This document shows, one piece after another, positions 62,501-64,000 of a DNA stretch of 64,000 nt. Numbering within the stretch: position 1 is the stretch's first letter; every line of letters starts with the position of its first letter. The stretch comes from JACMLD01 sp039919885 (GTDB lineage Bacteria; Bacteroidota; Bacteroidia; Chitinophagales; Chitinophagaceae): NCBI GenBank assembly GCA_039919885.1, contig JBDSEV010000066.1:1-64000 (forward strand). The letters run 5' to 3'. The translations under genes and the position numbers were made by a program. Below the pieces are notes generated by a model that had not been told where the DNA came from, searched no databases, and saw nothing but the letters and a program-made list of their open reading frames with translations.

Positions 62501-64000
62501 ACTTGTTTAATGGGTAATACCACCACCCGTCTTCTGCAATACCAAAAAACACCGGTTGTGTATAAATGGTGGCGCTGGTGCTGCGACTTACCGGTCTGCC
62601 GGTTTCATCAAAAACGGTGGCAAAAAAACTAGCCTGTAGTACGCCCACATTTTTATATTCCTGCTTTGCCGTAAAAGTTTCAGTTGCATTACCTTGTTCA
62701 TCGGTCTTGCCTTCCTTAACCGATTTGTCGAAAGAAACACCCGGGTTGGCAATCGAAAAATTGTAGCCGGCGTATTTTTTTGGATTGAACGACCGTTGCT
62801 GCACCTGTATCTCGCACTCATAGTTACGGTTGGCGGCAGGCGGGCCGAAAAAATTAACTGCATTGATACTAAGTACAGCGGCATCACCCGTAACAAGAAC
62901 TTGTTTGTCGAGCTGCGCGGTTACTTTTATCCTGTCTGGCACAAATTCTTCCACCATAAAATTCTGGCTGCCCAATAAGACATCATTGCCATTGTAAACT
63001 TCCAGTGTATAGCTGCCGGTAATGCCACTGGCCGCTATATCTACATTGCCTTCCAGCGAACCCTGTTCATTCAGATTTTTGCGGAACGTTTTTAATTCTT
63101 TTCCATTGGGCAAAAGAAATTTAAGTTTAACGGGCAATTCACCCGGCGATTTCCATAATTTGTCGCGCAGCACCACAGAAAAATGTATGTTTTCACCCGG
63201 CCGGTAAATATCCCGTTCAGCATAAATAAATGCATCCAGGCCGGTTGTATTAATGTGTTTGCCGCCCACATCAAAACGGCTCATGTTTACTCTTGTAGTG
63301 CTGAATGGCAGGTACGTGAAATCTGTTTCTGTTTTGGCAATGATCATCGCTGGCCTGAAGCCCGCAAATTCCTTTTTGGCATAAATAATTTCTGCCACAC
63401 CTTCAGCGTTGGTGGTGGCCGTGCCCAGTAACTGGTTATTGCCGCCATAGGCAAGCACGTTTACACCGTTAACAGGCAGGGCGGTTTTAATGGCATTCAC
63501 AAAAACGAAAATTTTATCCGTTCCCTCTTTCGCAATCAATCCCAGGTCTGACACAGCAATAAAGCGGCTGTCGCTTACCCAATAATCTGTTGCTGATTTA
63601 ATTTTAATATGGTAAATCCCTTTGAACCCCGGCAACCGGTCTTCAATATTAAAATTGAATAATCGTGCTGACCCGTTTTTGGGCAGGGATTTAGTATCTA
63701 TCTCCTTCTCATATATCACATCTCCTGCAACTACTTCACTCTGACTGTCATAATAATCTTCATTTTCGCCGCTGCTTTCTTTCGGGTAATAGCCATTGCG
63801 CTGTGCTGCGAGTAAATTATTCTCGTAAATTTTTGAGATGACTACTTTTACTTTGGCAACATTGACCAGCTTTACCTCAATATTTTTATTTCCTTGTCCG
63901 GCCAGGTAGACCGCTTGCGGGTTTACAAAACTTACCGAAGGTTCCATTTTTCCAAAAGCAAAATTATTGCGGTATTCATCTTTTAATACACCGCCAATTT
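59550..64000 (-). CDS. Alpha-2-macroglobulin family protein (5' end outside window)
   Basis: At least 1482 residues are coded and the frame is still open at the right edge, so the start lies beyond 64000; the ATG at 63947 is internal. Bacterial alpha-2-macroglobulins are periplasmic lipoprotein traps for proteases. The thioester motif is intact (PYGCTEQTISS, with Cys and Gln), about two thirds along. MG-type beta domains fill the first two thirds (for example NIHFSVVLRDKLW, TGSYTLEVYNGND), then a CUB/thioester helical domain (LVSYPYGCTEQ to WWSSVYAAHFL), and a final receptor-like domain. The partner pbpC gene common in other phyla is not seen. Length exceeds 1480 and is typical. Confidence 0.93.
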   Translation of the reverse strand, partial: IGGVLKDEYRNNFAFGKMEPSVSFVNPQAVYLAGQGNKNIEVKLVNVAKVKVVISKIYENNLLAAQRNGYYPKESSGENEDYYDSQSEVVAGDVIYEKEIDTKSLPKNGSARLFNFNIEDRLPGFKGIYHIKIKSATDYWVSDSRFIAVSDLGLIAKEGTDKIFVFVNAIKTALPVNGVNVLAYGGNNQLLGTATTNAEGVAEIIYAKKEFAGFRPAMIIAKTETDFTYLPFSTTRVNMSRFDVGGKHINTTGLDAFIYAERDIYRPGENIHFSVVLRDKLWKSPGELPVKLKFLLPNGKELKTFRKNLNEQGSLEGNVDIAASGITGSYTLEVYNGNDVLLGSQNFMVEEFVPDRIKVTAQLDKQVLVTGDAAVLSINAVNFFGPPAANRNYECEIQVQQRSFNPKKYAGYNFSIANPGVSFDKSVKEGKTDEQGNATETFTAKQEYKNVGVLQASFFATVFDETGRPVSRSTSATIYTQPVFFGIAEDGWWYYPLNKSIVFPIKAINKDEQLVTAQARAEVIKHEYRTVLTKNGEYFRYESQKEDKIVASSDITVSGEGTNFSFTPRTAGNYELRIAIPGAGGYVKKEFYSYGSWGNDNSSFEVSTEGNVDIAVDKEAYNSGDQAKILFKTPFSGKMLVTMETDRVVSYQYINVEGRQASLDVKLTADHIPNVYITAALIKPHDVSDIPLTVAHGYKSIMVEEKSRRMDVQIVAQAAVRSRTHQKVKVKAAAGSYVTLAAVDNGVLQVSNFATPDPYSFFYGKRSLEVSGYDMYPLLFPEIRARLSSTGGDGDLETSKRSNPMPNKRIRIVSYWSGIAKANSSGEADFEFDIPQFSGEIRLMAVAYKDESFGSKETTMKVADPIVLSTALPRFLSPGDTVNVPVTITNTTSKHATAEATLTVTTPLQTAGPLRQTIDLKANSEGRAMFTIIASPAISTGTIKVEVNSMGEKFSDETAITVRPPSTLQKITGSGTIAGNASQKITIGLNDFIPGSGDYKLVVSRSPALRLADQFAYLVSYPYGCTEQTISSAFPQLYYGDLADLFNTGKAGKASANSNIQEAIRKIKLRQLYNGGITLWDGEGTEHWWSSVYAAHFLIEAQKAGYDLDKSLVETLLNYINGKLRKRETIVYYYNQKDQKKIAPKEVAYSLYVLAVAGRPNISVMNYYKANPALLALDSRYLLAAAYSIAGDKNRFRELLPAAFSGEVSVAQTGGSFYSDIRDESIALNVLIDVDPGNAQVAIMAGHVVEKLKQRSWYSTQESVFSFLAMGKLARAANKSTVTANITARGKIVGTLNNGSIQLTGKQLGSNEVEIATKGTGNLYYWWQSEGISASGAYKEEDNYIKVRRKFFDRYGRSITGNTFKQNDLVIVQLTLEKSYSGAVENIVLTDLLPAGFEIENPRTRELPGMEWIKDAVTPTAMDVRDDRINLFVDLYSGRQVYYYAVRAVSPGVYKMGPASADAMYNAEYHSYNGAGLIKVVQ

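Overview
The window looks like chromosomal DNA of a Bacteroidota member, most likely of the Chitinophagaceae type. The signs are secreted proteins with type IX secretion (T9SS) C-terminal sorting domains, a TonB-dependent receptor with an N-terminal carboxypeptidase-regulatory-like domain, DUF983 and YXWGXW-repeat proteins, promoter elements of the TAnnTTTG class, and few Shine-Dalgarno sequences. No rRNA, phage, plasmid or intact insertion sequence is visible. Family names come from reading the translated sequence without database searches.

Layout. 0-5.6 kb: a luciferase-like oxidoreductase, a T9SS-exported PA14-like protein, a cell-wall amidase, and two Dabb proteins flanking a DUF2251-like gene. 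5.6-9.6 kb: a complete oxidative pentose-phosphate cluster (gnd, zwf, pgl). 9.7-16.6 kb: dodecin, a TetA-like exporter, a cold-shock-like RRM protein, a YXWGXW lipoprotein, a di-CxxCH cytochrome, an S9 peptidase interrupted by one amber codon, and a lone 2-oxoacid:ferredoxin oxidoreductase beta subunit. 17-22.7 kb: a cupin/JmjC protein, a Sua5/YrdC protein, a GNAT acetyltransferase, a frameshifted relic, RtcB RNA ligase and a membrane-anchored AAA ATPase. 23-25.4 kb: a tiny transcription unit with a 32-residue ORF, then a DNA-repair pair (TIGR03915-like plus radical SAM). 25.4-27.8 kb: a MurU-like nucleotidyltransferase and an AmgK-like kinase fused to a RapZ C-terminal domain, pointing to cell-wall sugar recycling. 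28-33.5 kb: a TonB-dependent receptor and a four-gene signalling operon (lipoprotein, membrane protein, histidine kinase, LuxR-type regulator). 34.5-39.7 kb: a second radical SAM protein, a GxxExxY protein, two 2H-phosphoesterase-like paralogues and, divergently, umuDC. 40.6-53.1 kb: a sigma factor with a small membrane protein, a GH63-like glucosidase, an amidase lipoprotein, a MarR/acyl-CoA dehydrogenase pair, an SGNH hydrolase, a GT2 enzyme, an OppC-like permease and an Lrp regulator. 53.2-53.5 kb: a tRNA-shaped RNA with a very large variable region and its own terminator. 54-64 kb: RidA/AraC, DUF983, a roughly 0.6 kb intergenic repeat array, an M28 peptidase, a second YXWGXW lipoprotein, a 96-bp inverted-repeat element, a YiaA-like protein and an alpha-2-macroglobulin that runs off the right edge.

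Connections. The DNA-repair pair and the 2H/umuDC divergent region share a nearly identical palindromic operator (25342-25372 and 37616-37646), which suggests one damage-responsive regulon. UmuD in this locus has lost both catalytic residues. The strongest candidate for something undescribed is the tRNA-like RNA at 53266-53436.
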